Notes under the pieces: model-generated
The model's input: only the letters and a program-made list of their open reading frames with translations
Databases searched by the model: none
What the model was told of the DNA's origin: nothing
Assembly (NCBI RefSeq): GCF_024494725.1
Contig: NZ_JANHDK010000003.1
Location: 186,001-250,000 of the forward strand
DNA: 64,000 nucleotides
From: Haloplanus ruber
Lineage (GTDB): Archaea; Halobacteriota; Halobacteria; Halobacteriales; Haloferacaceae
Reading direction: 5' to 3'
Part shown: in pieces, positions 48,236 to 56,951 of the stretch
Position numbering within the stretch: the stretch's first letter is position 1
Layout of the letters: the number at the start of each line of letters is the position of its first letter
Program-made: the position numbers and the translations under genes

Positions 48236-50170
48236 TCAGTCGTCCGCCGGGGCCTGGCCGCTGGAGCCGGAGACGCCCGTGCCGGGGCCGAGGTCGATGT
48301 CGAGTCGTTCGAGCGTCTCCTCGGTGACGACACCGTCCTCCCAGCCGCGGTGGCTGTAGTACTCCTCTTTCATCGAGGCGAGGTCGCAGAGTTCGCCCTC
48401 GGAGCCACCCTGACCGGGGATGGCCTCGTCGTCGCCCTCAACGAACCGCCCCGGCAGCGAGTCGTCGTCGCCGTCGAAGCCGGTGAGGTTGTTGAAGTAG
48501 CGTTCGAGGTTGTACACGCGCTCGCCGGCCGTCATGAGCTCGTCCTCGGAGAGGTCGAGACCAGTCATGCCGTTGTACTGCTTGACGTACTCCTCGATAC
48601 CTTCCGCGAAGGCGTTGAACTTGCAGATGTCGAAGGAGTCCGAGATGGCGTGGAGGTCCTGGAAGGTGGCACACAGCTCGCCTTTGCCCTCTTCCTCGTA
48701 GGGGTCGACCTTCTCCGGGATGCCGAGAATCTCGGCGGCCGGCGTGTAGCCGCGCAGGTGGCAGGCACCGCGGTTCGAGGTGGCGTAGCCGATGCCCATC
48801 CCCTTCATACAGCGCGGGTCGTAGGCGGCGATGGTCTGGCCCTTGACGTCGAGGCGGCACTCGTGAGCGTCCACCTCGTCGGCAGCGCGCTCGGGGCCCT
48901 TCGCGAGGAAGTCGCCCAGGTCGCTGTTGCGGTGGGCGACCTCCTCGATGAGGTCGATCATGTGCTCCTTGTCGCCCCAGTCGATCTGCTCGTCGAGGTC
49001 GTCGAGGTAGCCCTTCTCGCTCATCTCCATCGCCATGGCGAACATGTTACCCATGTCGATGGTGTCGATGCCCATGTCGTTACAGCGGTCGATCATGACC
49101 GCGATGGAGTCTCGGTCGTCGTTGGCGGAGTTGGTGCCCAGCGCCCAGGCACTCTCGTACTCGTAGGACTCCATCTGGACGTTCATGTCCTGGCCCTTGT
49201 GCTTGTAGTTGACCTCGACCTCCTTCTTACAGGCGACCGGACAGGAGTGACAGGTCGGCTCGTCCACGAGGATGTTCTCGCGGACGTTCTCGCCGCTGAT
49301 GCGCTCGGCGACGATGTCGGTCCCTTCCTCGTCGTTCATCGCGAAGCCGGAGGTGTACTGGCCGTTTTTGGTCGGGTGGCCGTCCATCTCCTCCGTGATG
49401 TTCATCAGGACGTTCGTCCCGTACATCGAGAGCGCGCCCTCGTTGGGCGCGGTGACGTCGGACTCCTGGATGACCTGCATCGCCTGCCGGACACCCTCGC
49501 CGAACGTATCGGAGTCGGCGGGCTTGGGCATGTCCGTCCCCGCTTTCACGACGACGGCCTTGACGCCCTTGTTGCCCATCACCGTGCCGGTGCCACCGCG
49601 GCCCGAGGCACGGTCGTCCTCGTTGACGATACAGGAGTAGCGAACCTCGTTCTCGCCGCCTGGCCCGATAGCCATACAGGAGAGGTTCTTCCCGTAGGAG
49701 CCCTCGATCTCCTCTTCGATGATCTCCTGTGTCTCCTGGATGCCCTTCCCCCAGAGGTGCGAGGCATCGCGGAGTTCGAGTTCGCCGTCCTCGACGACGG
49801 CGTAGACGGGGTCGTCCGCCTGGCCATCGAAGACGATGCCGTCGAAGCCGGACCACTTGAGTCGGGCGCCGGACCAGCCACCGTGATGGGAGTCCGTCAC
49901 CGTCCCCGTGAGCGGGGACTTCGTACAGATTGCGATCCGGCCGCTCATGACCGCCTGGGACCCCGTGAGTGGCCCCGTCATGAACACGAGTCGGTTGTCC
50001 GGGCCGAGCGGCTCGACGTCCGGACCGGCGTCGAAGACGTACTTCACGCCGAGTCCGCGGCCGCCGATGTACTTTTCGGCGTCCTCGTCGTCGATGCCTC
50101 GATACGAAACATCGCCACCGTCGAGGTCCACGTGTGCTACGTGATCCCTGAATCCACCTAAGTCTGTCAT
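48236..50170 (-). CDS. aor: Aldehyde:ferredoxin oxidoreductase (tungsten enzyme)
   Basis: 644 residues with all AOR features. The N-terminal KYIGGRGLGVKYVFD binds the tungstopterin, as do ASGRGGTGTVMGNKGVKAVVV and YDPRCMKGMGIGYATSNRGACHLRG. The [4Fe-4S] cluster ligands are CHSCPVAC (CxxCxxxC) plus a fourth Cys in FDICKFN. The enzyme oxidises aldehydes to acids and reduces ferredoxin. It contrasts with the paralogue at 24440, which has lost all four cluster cysteines. A 12-bp palindrome lies 3 bp before the start codon. Confidence 0.93.
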   Translation of the reverse strand: MTDLGGFRDHVAHVDLDGGDVSYRGIDDEDAEKYIGGRGLGVKYVFDAGPDVEPLGPDNRLVFMTGPLTGSQAVMSGRIAICTKSPLTGTVTDSHHGGWSGARLKWSGFDGIVFDGQADDPVYAVVEDGELELRDASHLWGKGIQETQEIIEEEIEGSYGKNLSCMAIGPGGENEVRYSCIVNEDDRASGRGGTGTVMGNKGVKAVVVKAGTDMPKPADSDTFGEGVRQAMQVIQESDVTAPNEGALSMYGTNVLMNITEEMDGHPTKNGQYTSGFAMNDEEGTDIVAERISGENVRENILVDEPTCHSCPVACKKEVEVNYKHKGQDMNVQMESYEYESAWALGTNSANDDRDSIAVMIDRCNDMGIDTIDMGNMFAMAMEMSEKGYLDDLDEQIDWGDKEHMIDLIEEVAHRNSDLGDFLAKGPERAADEVDAHECRLDVKGQTIAAYDPRCMKGMGIGYATSNRGACHLRGYTPAAEILGIPEKVDPYEEEGKGELCATFQDLHAISDSFDICKFNAFAEGIEEYVKQYNGMTGLDLSEDELMTAGERVYNLERYFNNLTGFDGDDDSLPGRFVEGDDEAIPGQGGSEGELCDLASMKEEYYSHRGWEDGVVTEETLERLDIDLGPGTGVSGSSGQAPADD

Positions 50171-50172
50171 GG

Positions 50173-50184
50173 TAACGTACGTTA
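50173..50184. promoter_or_regulatory. 12-bp palindrome before the AOR start
   Basis: TAACGTACGTTA is perfectly symmetrical. It ends 2 bp from the AOR ATG (50170) and lies next to an AT-rich box (GTTTATTA, 50185-50192). It is a candidate operator or promoter element. Confidence 0.45.
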
Positions 50185-50251
50185 GTTTATTACACTTCCA
50201 AGCTGTTAGTCGTTGCTTCGGCAGTGTAACTGTGATCGGTTACGCCGATTC

Positions 50252-50259
50252 TTTGTATC
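50252..50259 (+). promoter_or_regulatory. TATA-like box of the VanZ-like gene
   Basis: TTTGTATC is centred 24 nt before GTG 50279 and supports that start. Confidence 0.45.
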
Positions 50260-50278
50260 GCCATTCTGTGCCGACAAT

Positions 50279-50650
50279 GTGGCACGAGTTCCTCGATTGG
50301 ACACCACAGTCGCCGTCGCCATCCTCGGTGCCTCGGTGCTGAATCCACGGTGGATCGGCCCGTCGGGGCCGGAGACAGTCCTCGGCCTCGCGGCGTGGCT
50401 CCACCTCGTCGGCTACGCCACTCTCGGCGCTACACTTCGCCCCCGCTTCTCGCCGGGGTGGTGTGGCGCGGCCGTCGCTGTCGTCCTTGTGACCGGCTAC
50501 GGCGCCGGCATCGAGTGTCTGCAGTCCTTCCTCACCTACCGCACCGCCAGCGTCCTCGACGCCGCGATCAACGGGTTCGGGGCCTCACTCGGTGTCGCCT
50601 TCTGGCACGGGATCGAACGATGGCGCGCACGCGGCCAAGCGGAGTCCTGA
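50279..50650 (+). CDS. VanZ-like membrane protein
   Basis: 123 residues from GTG 50279. Helices: TTVAVAILGASVLNP, LGLAAWLHLVGYATLGATL, WCGAAVAVVLVTGYGAGIECLQSFL and SVLDAAINGFGASLGVAFWHGI. The motif YGAGIECLQSFLTYRTASVLDAAINGFGASLG matches the VanZ family (E-x-x-Q then R-x-x-S-x-x-D-x-x-x-N-x-x-G). VanZ relatives affect envelope traits in bacteria, but the archaeal role is unknown. It lies 54 nt before the RaSEA gene, which has its own box. Confidence 0.78.
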   Translation: MARVPRLDTTVAVAILGASVLNPRWIGPSGPETVLGLAAWLHLVGYATLGATLRPRFSPGWCGAAVAVVLVTGYGAGIECLQSFLTYRTASVLDAAINGFGASLGVAFWHGIERWRARGQAES

Positions 50651-50673
50651 GGCGGTCGACCCACCCCGAAGCC

Positions 50674-50681
50674 GCTTTACG
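50674..50681 (+). promoter_or_regulatory. TATA-like box of the RaSEA gene
   Basis: GCTTTACG is centred 27 nt before ATG 50705. Confidence 0.5.
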
Positions 50682-50704
50682 CGTCGGTCGGCTACCGGTC
50701 GGTA

Positions 50705-51775
50705 ATGAGTCAGCCGAGCCCGGAGGTCTACGAACGGGGGCGGGGAATGGACGCCCACAACCAGGTAATGCGGGAGATTCGCGCCCAGAAGGAGGAGACC
50801 TACGACCCACACGAGCCGACCCGTGTGTGGCTCGACGAGGACAACACGCCCGACGGCGTCTACCGGTCGTTGACGATCATCCTCAACACCGGCGGCTGCC
50901 GCTGGGCGCGGGCCGGCGGCTGTACCATGTGTGGCTACGTCGCCGAGAGCGTCGAGGGCGGGTCGGTCGCCCACGACGCCCTGATGGATCAGATCGAGCG
51001 CTGTCTCGAACACGAGCGCGAGAACGCCGACGACCCCGCCGACCTGATCAAAATCTACACCTCCGGCTCGTTCCTCGACGAACGCGAGGTTGGCGCCGAG
51101 ACCCGCCGTGCCATCGCCGAGACCTTCGCCGACCGCGAGCGGATCGTCGTGGAGTCGCTTCCCGACTTCATCGACCGCGAAAAGCTCGCGGACTTCACCG
51201 ACCACGGTCTCGCCACCGACGTCGCGGTCGGCCTCGAGACGGCTACCGACCGCGTCCGTCACGACTGCGTAAACAAGTACTTCGACTTCGACGACTTCGT
51301 GGCGGCGACCGTGGAGGCCGACGCCGCCGGTGCCGGCGTGAAAGCCTACCTCCTGATGAAACCGCCGTTCCTCACCGAACGCGAGGCCGTCGAGGACATG
51401 GTCGAGTCGGTTCGCCGGTGTGCGGAGTACTGCCACACCGTCTCGATGAACCCCTGTAACGTCCAGCGGTACACCATGGTCGACGACCTCTACTTCGAGG
51501 GGGGCTACCGGCCGCCGTGGCTCTGGTCGGTCGCCGCCGTCCTCGAACGGACGGCCGACGCCGACGCCATCGTCGTCTCCGATCCGGTCGGCGCGGGGAG
51601 CGACCGCGGGCCGCACAACTGTGGCGACTGCGACGACCAGGTCCAGCGGGCGATCAAGGACTTCGACCTCCGCCAGGACCCCGCGGTGTTCGATCAGGTG
51701 TCCTGTGACTGCGAGGCGACCTGGGAGACGGTGCTTGACGCGGAGACGAGCTTCGCGATGCCGCTGACGCGATAG
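50705..51775 (+). CDS. raSEA: Radical SAM enzyme for archaeosine formation (RaSEA, archaeosine step 3)
   Basis: 356 residues. The Fe-S motif is GGCRWARAGGCTMCGY (CX7CX2C), an unusual spacing characteristic of this Elp3-related archaeosine family. LIKIYTSGSFLDEREV and ESLPDFIDREKL give the SAM-barrel strands, and MNPCNVQRYTMVDDLYFEGGYRPPWLWSVAAVL is family-specific. NCGDCDDQVQRAI and VSCDCEATW add Cys near the end. RaSEA cleaves the lysine adduct made by ArcS to give archaeosine-15 in tRNA. The other two pathway genes are about 26-30 kb upstream. Confidence 0.92.
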   Translation: MSQPSPEVYERGRGMDAHNQVMREIRAQKEETYDPHEPTRVWLDEDNTPDGVYRSLTIILNTGGCRWARAGGCTMCGYVAESVEGGSVAHDALMDQIERCLEHERENADDPADLIKIYTSGSFLDEREVGAETRRAIAETFADRERIVVESLPDFIDREKLADFTDHGLATDVAVGLETATDRVRHDCVNKYFDFDDFVAATVEADAAGAGVKAYLLMKPPFLTEREAVEDMVESVRRCAEYCHTVSMNPCNVQRYTMVDDLYFEGGYRPPWLWSVAAVLERTADADAIVVSDPVGAGSDRGPHNCGDCDDQVQRAIKDFDLRQDPAVFDQVSCDCEATWETVLDAETSFAMPLTR

Positions 51776-51866
51776 CGCCACAAGAGCTATTCTCGGCCGC
51801 TCGCAGATGGGGGTATGTCTCTCGCATCGCCGGCCGTCCCGGCGGGTACGACACCGGGTGAGTCGC

Positions 51867-54065
51867 ATGGCCGACGGTGACGCCGGGCTTCACCGCCGTC
51901 GTCTCCTCGGCGTCCTCGCCGGCGCGAGCGTCGGATCGCTGGCTGGCTGCCCTGCGCCCGACGGCGACGACTCCGATGCCGACACCCCTGCCCCCACGAC
52001 GACCCCCGACCCGGAGACGGCCCGGCGACTCGCCGAACGGTTCGCCCCGACCCTCGCCTTCGACGCCGCCGAACGGTGGTTCCCGACCGACCCGCGGCCG
52101 TACGCGACCGAGCGGGACGGCGAGACGGTCGTCGACGGCTTTGCCGCCCTCGACGGCTACACCCGCGCCGCCGCCGAGGCCGACACGCCCCCCGATCCGA
52201 CCGTCTTCTATCACGTCGTCGAGTACGAGGCGTCACCGCTGGCGGTCGTCCAGTACTGGGTTTACTCGGCGTTCGACCAGTTCACGACCAACTTCCACTG
52301 GCACGACTGGGAGGTGTTGCACGTCTACGTCGACACCGACGCCGACGACCCACAGCTGTTCGTCGCGAGTTCACACTCCACACGGGTGCCGAACAACGAG
52401 TTTCTCGACCCGCCACCGGACCGAGTCCCGCGGATCCTCTCGGAACTCGGCTCACACTCCAGTGCCCTGTCACTGAACGACCGCCGGGACAGCTTCCAGC
52501 GGCTGCCGCTCGACGACCTGCCAGCCGACATCACGAATCGAGCGGTCGGACTCGTCGAGCAGTTGGCGGAGCTTCCGGCCGCCTACGGCCTCCCTCGTGA
52601 CGAGGGGTTGCGGCTCCCCTACCTCGTCCCGGAGGTCGACGGAGCGCCCCTGTACGACCACGAGCGACTCCCGGCGGTCGACCGCGAGGCCCTCGTCGAC
52701 GAGGCGCTAACGGTCCGGTCGTTCGACGCGCTGTCGACCCCGCCGTCGGACCTCCCGGCCCGCGAGACGGCCCTCGTCTTCGGACCCGCTACGGGTACGA
52801 CCCCCGACACGGACGCCGACGTCACGTACGACCTCGTCTCGACGACCGAACTCGAGGATATCGCGGCCTTTACCGGCCCGCAGTTGAGCTTCGAGTTTGC
52901 CGTTCCCGAGTTCGCCGAGGACGCCGTCGCGAGCCACATCTCCACGGCCGGAACGCCATGGCGTCAGGACCGCTACGACGACCCTGCCGCCGACATCACG
53001 GAACCGGTCCACCGGGCGGCGCTCGCCGACCGGTACGACGCCGTCGACCCACCCGGCCCTGTCAACGATGTCGTGGCGACGGTCACCGAGGTGGTGCGGT
53101 CGGCGGACGCCCCCGACGGCGCCGGGGTGACGACGACCGAGACGGCACTGGAGGCCGTTGCCCTCCTTCGGAGCGACCCCGTCGCCGCCCCAACATTTCG
53201 CGGTGTGGCGATGCTCCGCGGCGTCGAGACCGGGTCACACCGGTTGGTGGTCAACGGCGCCGGCCTCGCCCCGCACGCGGAACCGGTTGAGGTTGGCGGC
53301 GACGGGGACACGCCCGCCGACGTGACCGCGAGCGACACCCCGACACCGACCGCTACCGGCACCGACGGCGTTGGCCGGACGGCCACGCTTGCCGGCGTCG
53401 GCGGCGAAATACCCCTCGTCCCCCGTGACGAGGCGACAAAACTCGAAGTCGACGCCGAGGGCGCCGACACCGAACTGACGGCGCTTGCCGTCGACGACGA
53501 CTTCGGCGGCCGCCTCTACGAGGCGCCGCTGGCGGACTCCGACGCCGTCTACGTCCACCGCGGCGGCGCTTACACGACCGAGGTCCGGGACACGGACGAC
53601 GCCGTCGGCGCTTTCCGGGTCAACCCTGCCGTCGATGACGCCGACCCAGTTCGGATCGACCGCCCGCGAACCGGCAAGGCGTCGCTCGCCTCGTTCGTCG
53701 CCACGATCACCGAGGAGACGGCCGAGCAGTTGGCGTCGCTCGGCGACGAACGCGACTCTCCCGGCGGTGGTGGCGGAAACGGGCACGGAGCCAGCGCCGG
53801 CGAAACCAGCACGCTCGGTGGCCTCCTGCGGGCGATGGAGGCAGTCAGCGGCGCCGCCTCCCGGGCGGCCGAGCGGGCCAAAGGGGGTGACCGCGGGGGC
53901 GCCGACCGCGCTCTCGAAGCCTTAGCCGCAAACCTCCAACGCGTCGTCGAGCGGTTCGACGGCCTCCGGGAGACGCTTCCCGACCCCGCCGCGGCGGCGG
54001 CCGACCGGCGCTTCCGACAGGCGCAGCGGCGCACCGAACAGGCCGCCGCGGCCGAGAAACTCTAA
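51867..54065 (+). CDS. Large Tat lipoprotein with NPP1-like HxHDWE motif
   Basis: 732 residues from ATG 51867. A Tat signal (HRRRLLGVLAGASVGSLAG) leads to Cys28, so it is lipid-anchored outside the cell. FHWHDWEVLHVYVD (His144-Glu149) resembles the GHRHDWE heptapeptide of NPP1/NLP proteins; the flanking FYHVVEYEASPLAVVQYWVY is compatible with that beta-sandwich. Later regions are beta-rich (GVGGEIPLVPRDEATKLEVDAEG), and the last about 100 residues are helical and Ala/Arg-rich, likely a coiled coil. The NPP1 relation is inference from the motif. The 3' end overlaps purQ by 4 nt. Confidence 0.7.
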   Translation: MADGDAGLHRRRLLGVLAGASVGSLAGCPAPDGDDSDADTPAPTTTPDPETARRLAERFAPTLAFDAAERWFPTDPRPYATERDGETVVDGFAALDGYTRAAAEADTPPDPTVFYHVVEYEASPLAVVQYWVYSAFDQFTTNFHWHDWEVLHVYVDTDADDPQLFVASSHSTRVPNNEFLDPPPDRVPRILSELGSHSSALSLNDRRDSFQRLPLDDLPADITNRAVGLVEQLAELPAAYGLPRDEGLRLPYLVPEVDGAPLYDHERLPAVDREALVDEALTVRSFDALSTPPSDLPARETALVFGPATGTTPDTDADVTYDLVSTTELEDIAAFTGPQLSFEFAVPEFAEDAVASHISTAGTPWRQDRYDDPAADITEPVHRAALADRYDAVDPPGPVNDVVATVTEVVRSADAPDGAGVTTTETALEAVALLRSDPVAAPTFRGVAMLRGVETGSHRLVVNGAGLAPHAEPVEVGGDGDTPADVTASDTPTPTATGTDGVGRTATLAGVGGEIPLVPRDEATKLEVDAEGADTELTALAVDDDFGGRLYEAPLADSDAVYVHRGGAYTTEVRDTDDAVGAFRVNPAVDDADPVRIDRPRTGKASLASFVATITEETAEQLASLGDERDSPGGGGGNGHGASAGETSTLGGLLRAMEAVSGAASRAAERAKGGDRGGADRALEALAANLQRVVERFDGLRETLPDPAAAAADRRFRQAQRRTEQAAAAEKL

Positions 54066-54754
54066 ACGGTCGTGGTCGTCCGCTCGAAGCCACGGAGGAG
54101 GCCCGTGCCGTCCGTCCCGCCGAGGTCCGGGAGCGTCGCCCGCTCCGGGTGGGGCATCATCACGGCCACCGTTTCCTGACTGCCGAGGACCCCGGCCACG
54201 TTGTCCCGAGAGCCGTTGGGATTGGCGGCGTCGGTGACGTCGCCGTCGGCGTCGCAGTACCGCAGCAAGATCCGATCTTCCTCGACCAGTCGGTCGTAGG
54301 TGTCGTCGTCGGCCTCGAAGCGCCCCTCGCCGTGGGCGATAGGCAGTTCGAGCACCGCCCCTTCGTCGTACGCCGCGGTCCACGGCGTGTCGGCGTTCTC
54401 GACGCGGACGTGAATCCGCTCACACTGGAAGCGCGCGCTCCGGTTGACCGTGAACGCCCCAGGGGTCAATCCCGCCTCACAGCCGATCTGGGCGCCGTTG
54501 CAGACGCCGAGTACCGGCAGTCCCTCGGCCGCAGCCTCGCGGATCGACGCGAGGATCGGGGTGCGACCCGCCATGGCGCCCGCCCGGAGGTAGTCGCCGT
54601 AGGAGAAGCCGCCGGGAAGCATGACGCCGGTCGCGTCGTCTGGCAGTCCGTCCTCGTACCAGACGCGTTCGGCGTCGATCCCGAGATGCGAGAGGGCGCG
54701 CACCGAGTCCCGGTCGCAGTTGCTCCCGCCGAACTGGATCACCGCGACGGTCAT
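54062..54754 (-). CDS. purQ: Phosphoribosylformylglycinamidine synthase, glutaminase subunit
   Basis: A 230-residue class I glutamine amidotransferase. The nucleophile Cys is in LGVCNGAQIGCEAGL, the His/Glu pair in MMPHPERAT, and GGFSYGDYLRAGAMAG marks PurQ. It supplies ammonia to PurL in purine synthesis, with PurS as the third subunit. purS lies directly upstream with a 4-nt overlap. The C-terminal tail of about 20 residues (GGTDGTGLLRGFERTTTTV) is ordinary. Confidence 0.95.
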   Translation of the reverse strand: MTVAVIQFGGSNCDRDSVRALSHLGIDAERVWYEDGLPDDATGVMLPGGFSYGDYLRAGAMAGRTPILASIREAAAEGLPVLGVCNGAQIGCEAGLTPGAFTVNRSARFQCERIHVRVENADTPWTAAYDEGAVLELPIAHGEGRFEADDDTYDRLVEEDRILLRYCDADGDVTDAANPNGSRDNVAGVLGSQETVAVMMPHPERATLPDLGGTDGTGLLRGFERTTTTV

Positions 54755-55005
54755 CGATCCTCGACCGCGACCTCGTAGTCGTGGATGGTCGGGTTCGCGA
54801 GCAGTCGCTCGGCCATCTCGTCGGCGCGGTCGGCCGCCTCCTCGGCCGACGCCGCGTCGAGGTCGATTTCGAACCGGTCGGCCGACCGAAGGTCGTCGAG
54901 GTCGAACCCGAGCCGTTCGAGCGCGCGCTGGGTCGTCTCCGCCTCGGGATCGAGGACGCCCCGCTTGAGTCGGACCGTGACCGTGGCGGTGTACTCCGTC
55001 ATCAA
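54751..55005 (-). CDS. purS: Phosphoribosylformylglycinamidine synthase subunit PurS
   Basis: 84 residues with the small PurS fold: EYTATVTVRLKRGVLDPEAETTQRALERLGFD, then DLRSADRFEIDLDAASAEEAADRADEMAERLLANPTIHDYEV. It bridges PurL and PurQ in the FGAM synthase complex. ATGA overlap with purQ at 54751-54754 shows translational coupling. purL is not in the window. Confidence 0.93.
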   Translation of the reverse strand: MMTEYTATVTVRLKRGVLDPEAETTQRALERLGFDLDDLRSADRFEIDLDAASAEEAADRADEMAERLLANPTIHDYEVAVEDR

Positions 55006-55064
55006 CCGATCCTGCGCGGCCGTGGGGGAAAGCCGTTTTGGAGTCGCCGCCGCGTGCGTCCGGT

Positions 55065-55072
55065 TCCTATAC
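55065..55072 (+). promoter_or_regulatory. TATA-like box of the 55097 gene
   Basis: TCCTATAC is centred 28 nt before ATG 55097, supporting expression of this very short gene. Confidence 0.5.
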
Positions 55073-55096
55073 GTGCCTGCCGCCGCTACGGCCCGT

Positions 55097-55228
55097 ATGT
55101 CCGTCCGTGGCGTCGATGTGTTCCACCACCTCTTTCTGGTGATTCTGTCGGCGCTCGCCGGACTCGTCCTCTATCGGTTCGTGACGCTCCTGATTACCGA
55201 CCTTCCGTGGCCCGCCGCGCTACCGTAG
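55097..55228 (+). CDS. 43-aa single-TM small membrane protein
   Basis: ATG 55097 encodes MSVRGVDVFHHLFLVILSALAGLVLYRFVTLLIT and a short Pro-rich end. It is one hydrophobic helix with a basic N terminus. The TATA-like box fits a leaderless transcript. It sits between purS (divergent) and purC (convergent), filling that gap exactly; its stop abuts the purC stop. The function is unknown. Confidence 0.55.
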   Translation: MSVRGVDVFHHLFLVILSALAGLVLYRFVTLLITDLPWPAALP

Positions 55229-56242
55229 TTACAGGTCGCGCACGGCGTCGACGGCGCCGCCGATGTCCGGCGCGTCGAACCACTCCCCGCCGGTGTAAGC
55301 GTTCGCCCCCGCCGCGTACATTTCGGCGACGGTTTCGATCACGCCGTTTGGCAACGGCTCGGGGTCGACCGCACAGAGCGTCCGCCAGTCGGCTACCCCC
55401 TGCTCGTCGGCCGCGGCTTTCGCCTCGCCGACCGCGTCGACCCACTCCGGGTGGTAACGCTTGTAATACTGGCGCACCACCTCCTTGGACACCTCCTGAC
55501 CGCCGTAGGCAAAGCGGTTCTCGTCGAACGTCCCGACCACGTCCGCCACCTTCAGGGTGCCGTCGACGTAGCAACACTCGATCTTGCCGTCCTCGTGGAC
55601 GAACCCCGTTTCGCTCGCCCGCCCGGTGACGACCTGGTTTACCTCCCGGGCTAAGTCAGCTAGAGCATCCACGTCGGCTGCGCCGGCGATCCGATCTGCC
55701 TCCGTGCGGTCGAGATAGCGGTCCTGCTCCTCGTATTTCGTCGAGAACTCGACGACCGGTTCGGGCAGGTCGACCGGTTCGTCCGGCCACGCGGACAGAT
55801 CGAGACCGTAGTCACCCGGTTCCCCTCGGGACCGCAGGCTCGATCCGACGGGAACCGTGTTGCGGAAGACGATTTCCAGTGGAACGAGGTAGTTCTCGCC
55901 TGCCGCCGCGTGGAAGGCGTCGTAATCGTAGGCTCCGTCGGCGAACGGCAGGTCGGGCACCTGCACGAGTTCGATGGCGAGTTGGCGTGGCGGGTCGTCG
56001 CGGTCGGCCAGCGCCACGGCGTCCGGGCCGACGCCGCGGTAGTGGGTGGCGACGCCTGCCTCCTCCAGCGCCTCGAAGTTGAACGCTCCCATGGTACAGA
56101 GGCTCTGCCCCTTCTCCGGAATCGCGTCGGGCATCGGTCCCCAGTCGAAGACGGAGTAGTCGTCGGTGAAGGCAAACCGCCCCCGGCCAGTCGCCGTCGC
56201 CGTCGGTTCGCGCTCGACGCGGAACTCCTTGACGCTCGTCAT
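55229..56242 (-). CDS. purC: Phosphoribosylaminoimidazole-succinocarboxamide synthase
   Basis: 337 residues from ATG 56242 ([14 protein letters not shown]), longer than bacterial PurC (about 240) as in other haloarchaea. The ATP/CAIR-binding regions are [23 protein letters not shown] near the N terminus, [18 protein letters not shown] in the middle and [30 protein letters not shown], matching SAICAR synthetase strands. The C-terminal about 100 residues are extra helices. Purine biosynthesis gene; near purQ/purS but separated by the small TM gene on the other strand. Confidence 0.92.
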   Translation of the reverse strand: MTSVKEFRVEREPTATATGRGRFAFTDDYSVFDWGPMPDAIPEKGQSLCTMGAFNFEALEEAGVATHYRGVGPDAVALADRDDPPRQLAIELVQVPDLPFADGAYDYDAFHAAAGENYLVPLEIVFRNTVPVGSSLRSRGEPGDYGLDLSAWPDEPVDLPEPVVEFSTKYEEQDRYLDRTEADRIAGAADVDALADLAREVNQVVTGRASETGFVHEDGKIECCYVDGTLKVADVVGTFDENRFAYGGQEVSKEVVRQYYKRYHPEWVDAVGEAKAAADEQGVADWRTLCAVDPEPLPNGVIETVAEMYAAGANAYTGGEWFDAPDIGGAVDAVRDL

Positions 56243-56294
56243 GTCGGGAGTGGCGCGCGCCGCCGGCAAGAACCTTTCCGGTTCGAATCCCCAC

Positions 56295-56302
56295 CGTTAT
56301 GC
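56295..56302 (+). promoter_or_regulatory. TATA-like box of the methyltransferase gene
   Basis: CCGTTATG is centred 29 nt before ATG 56328. It also lies between the divergent purC and methyltransferase genes. Confidence 0.45.
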
Positions 56303-56327
56303 CGATAGAATCCCAACCCGGGTTTAA

Positions 56328-56951
56328 ATGGGCATCCTCGAAGACAAGTCCCGGGCCCGGCTGTTCTACAAGTACCTCTCGACGGTGTACGACCGCGTCA
56401 ACCCGTTCATCTGGAACGAGGAGATGCGCGCCGAGGCGCTCGAACTCCTCGATCTCGACCCCGACGACCGGGTGCTGGACGTGGGCTCTGGCACCGGTTT
56501 CGGCACCGAGGGACTGCTCCAGTACACCGACGACGTCCACGGACTGGACCAGAGCATCCACCAGATGGAGAAGGCCTTCGCGAAGTTCGGGCGCACCGAC
56601 GAGGTGAACTTCTACCGTGGCGACGCCGAGCGTCTGCCCTTCGCCGACGACAGCTTCGACGCCCTCTGGTCGTCGGGGTCCATCGAATACTGGCCGAATC
56701 CGGTCGACGCCCTCGCGGAGTTCCGGCGGATCGTCAAGCCCGGCGGCCCGGTGTTGGTCGTCGGCCCCAACTACCCCAGTAGCACGGTGTTCCAGCGACT
56801 CGCCGACGCGATCATGCTCTTCTACGACGAGGAGGAGGCCGACCGGATGTTCGCCGAGGCTGGCTTCAACGACGTGGAACACGTGATGATGGGGCCGACC
56901 TACAACCCCGAGATTGCGATCACGACGCTGGCGCAGGTTCCCGAGTCCTGA
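56328..56951 (+). CDS. SAM methyltransferase of the archaeal MPBQ/MSBQ (quinone) type
   Basis: A 207-residue class I methyltransferase. Motif I is VLDVGSGTGFGTEGLL, followed by DQSIHQMEKAF, GDAERLPFADDSFD and WSSGSIEYWPNPVDALAEF. The SIEYWP(N/D)P stretch and VVGPNYP strongly resemble plant VTE3, the MPBQ/MSBQ methyltransferase, which is thought to have come from archaea. A role in methylating a menaquinone precursor is therefore likely, though not certain. Start at 56328 gives MGILEDKSRARLFYKYLSTVYDRVNPF. Convergent with the next gene; stops are adjacent. Confidence 0.82.
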   Translation: MGILEDKSRARLFYKYLSTVYDRVNPFIWNEEMRAEALELLDLDPDDRVLDVGSGTGFGTEGLLQYTDDVHGLDQSIHQMEKAFAKFGRTDEVNFYRGDAERLPFADDSFDALWSSGSIEYWPNPVDALAEFRRIVKPGGPVLVVGPNYPSSTVFQRLADAIMLFYDEEEADRMFAEAGFNDVEHVMMGPTYNPEIAITTLAQVPES

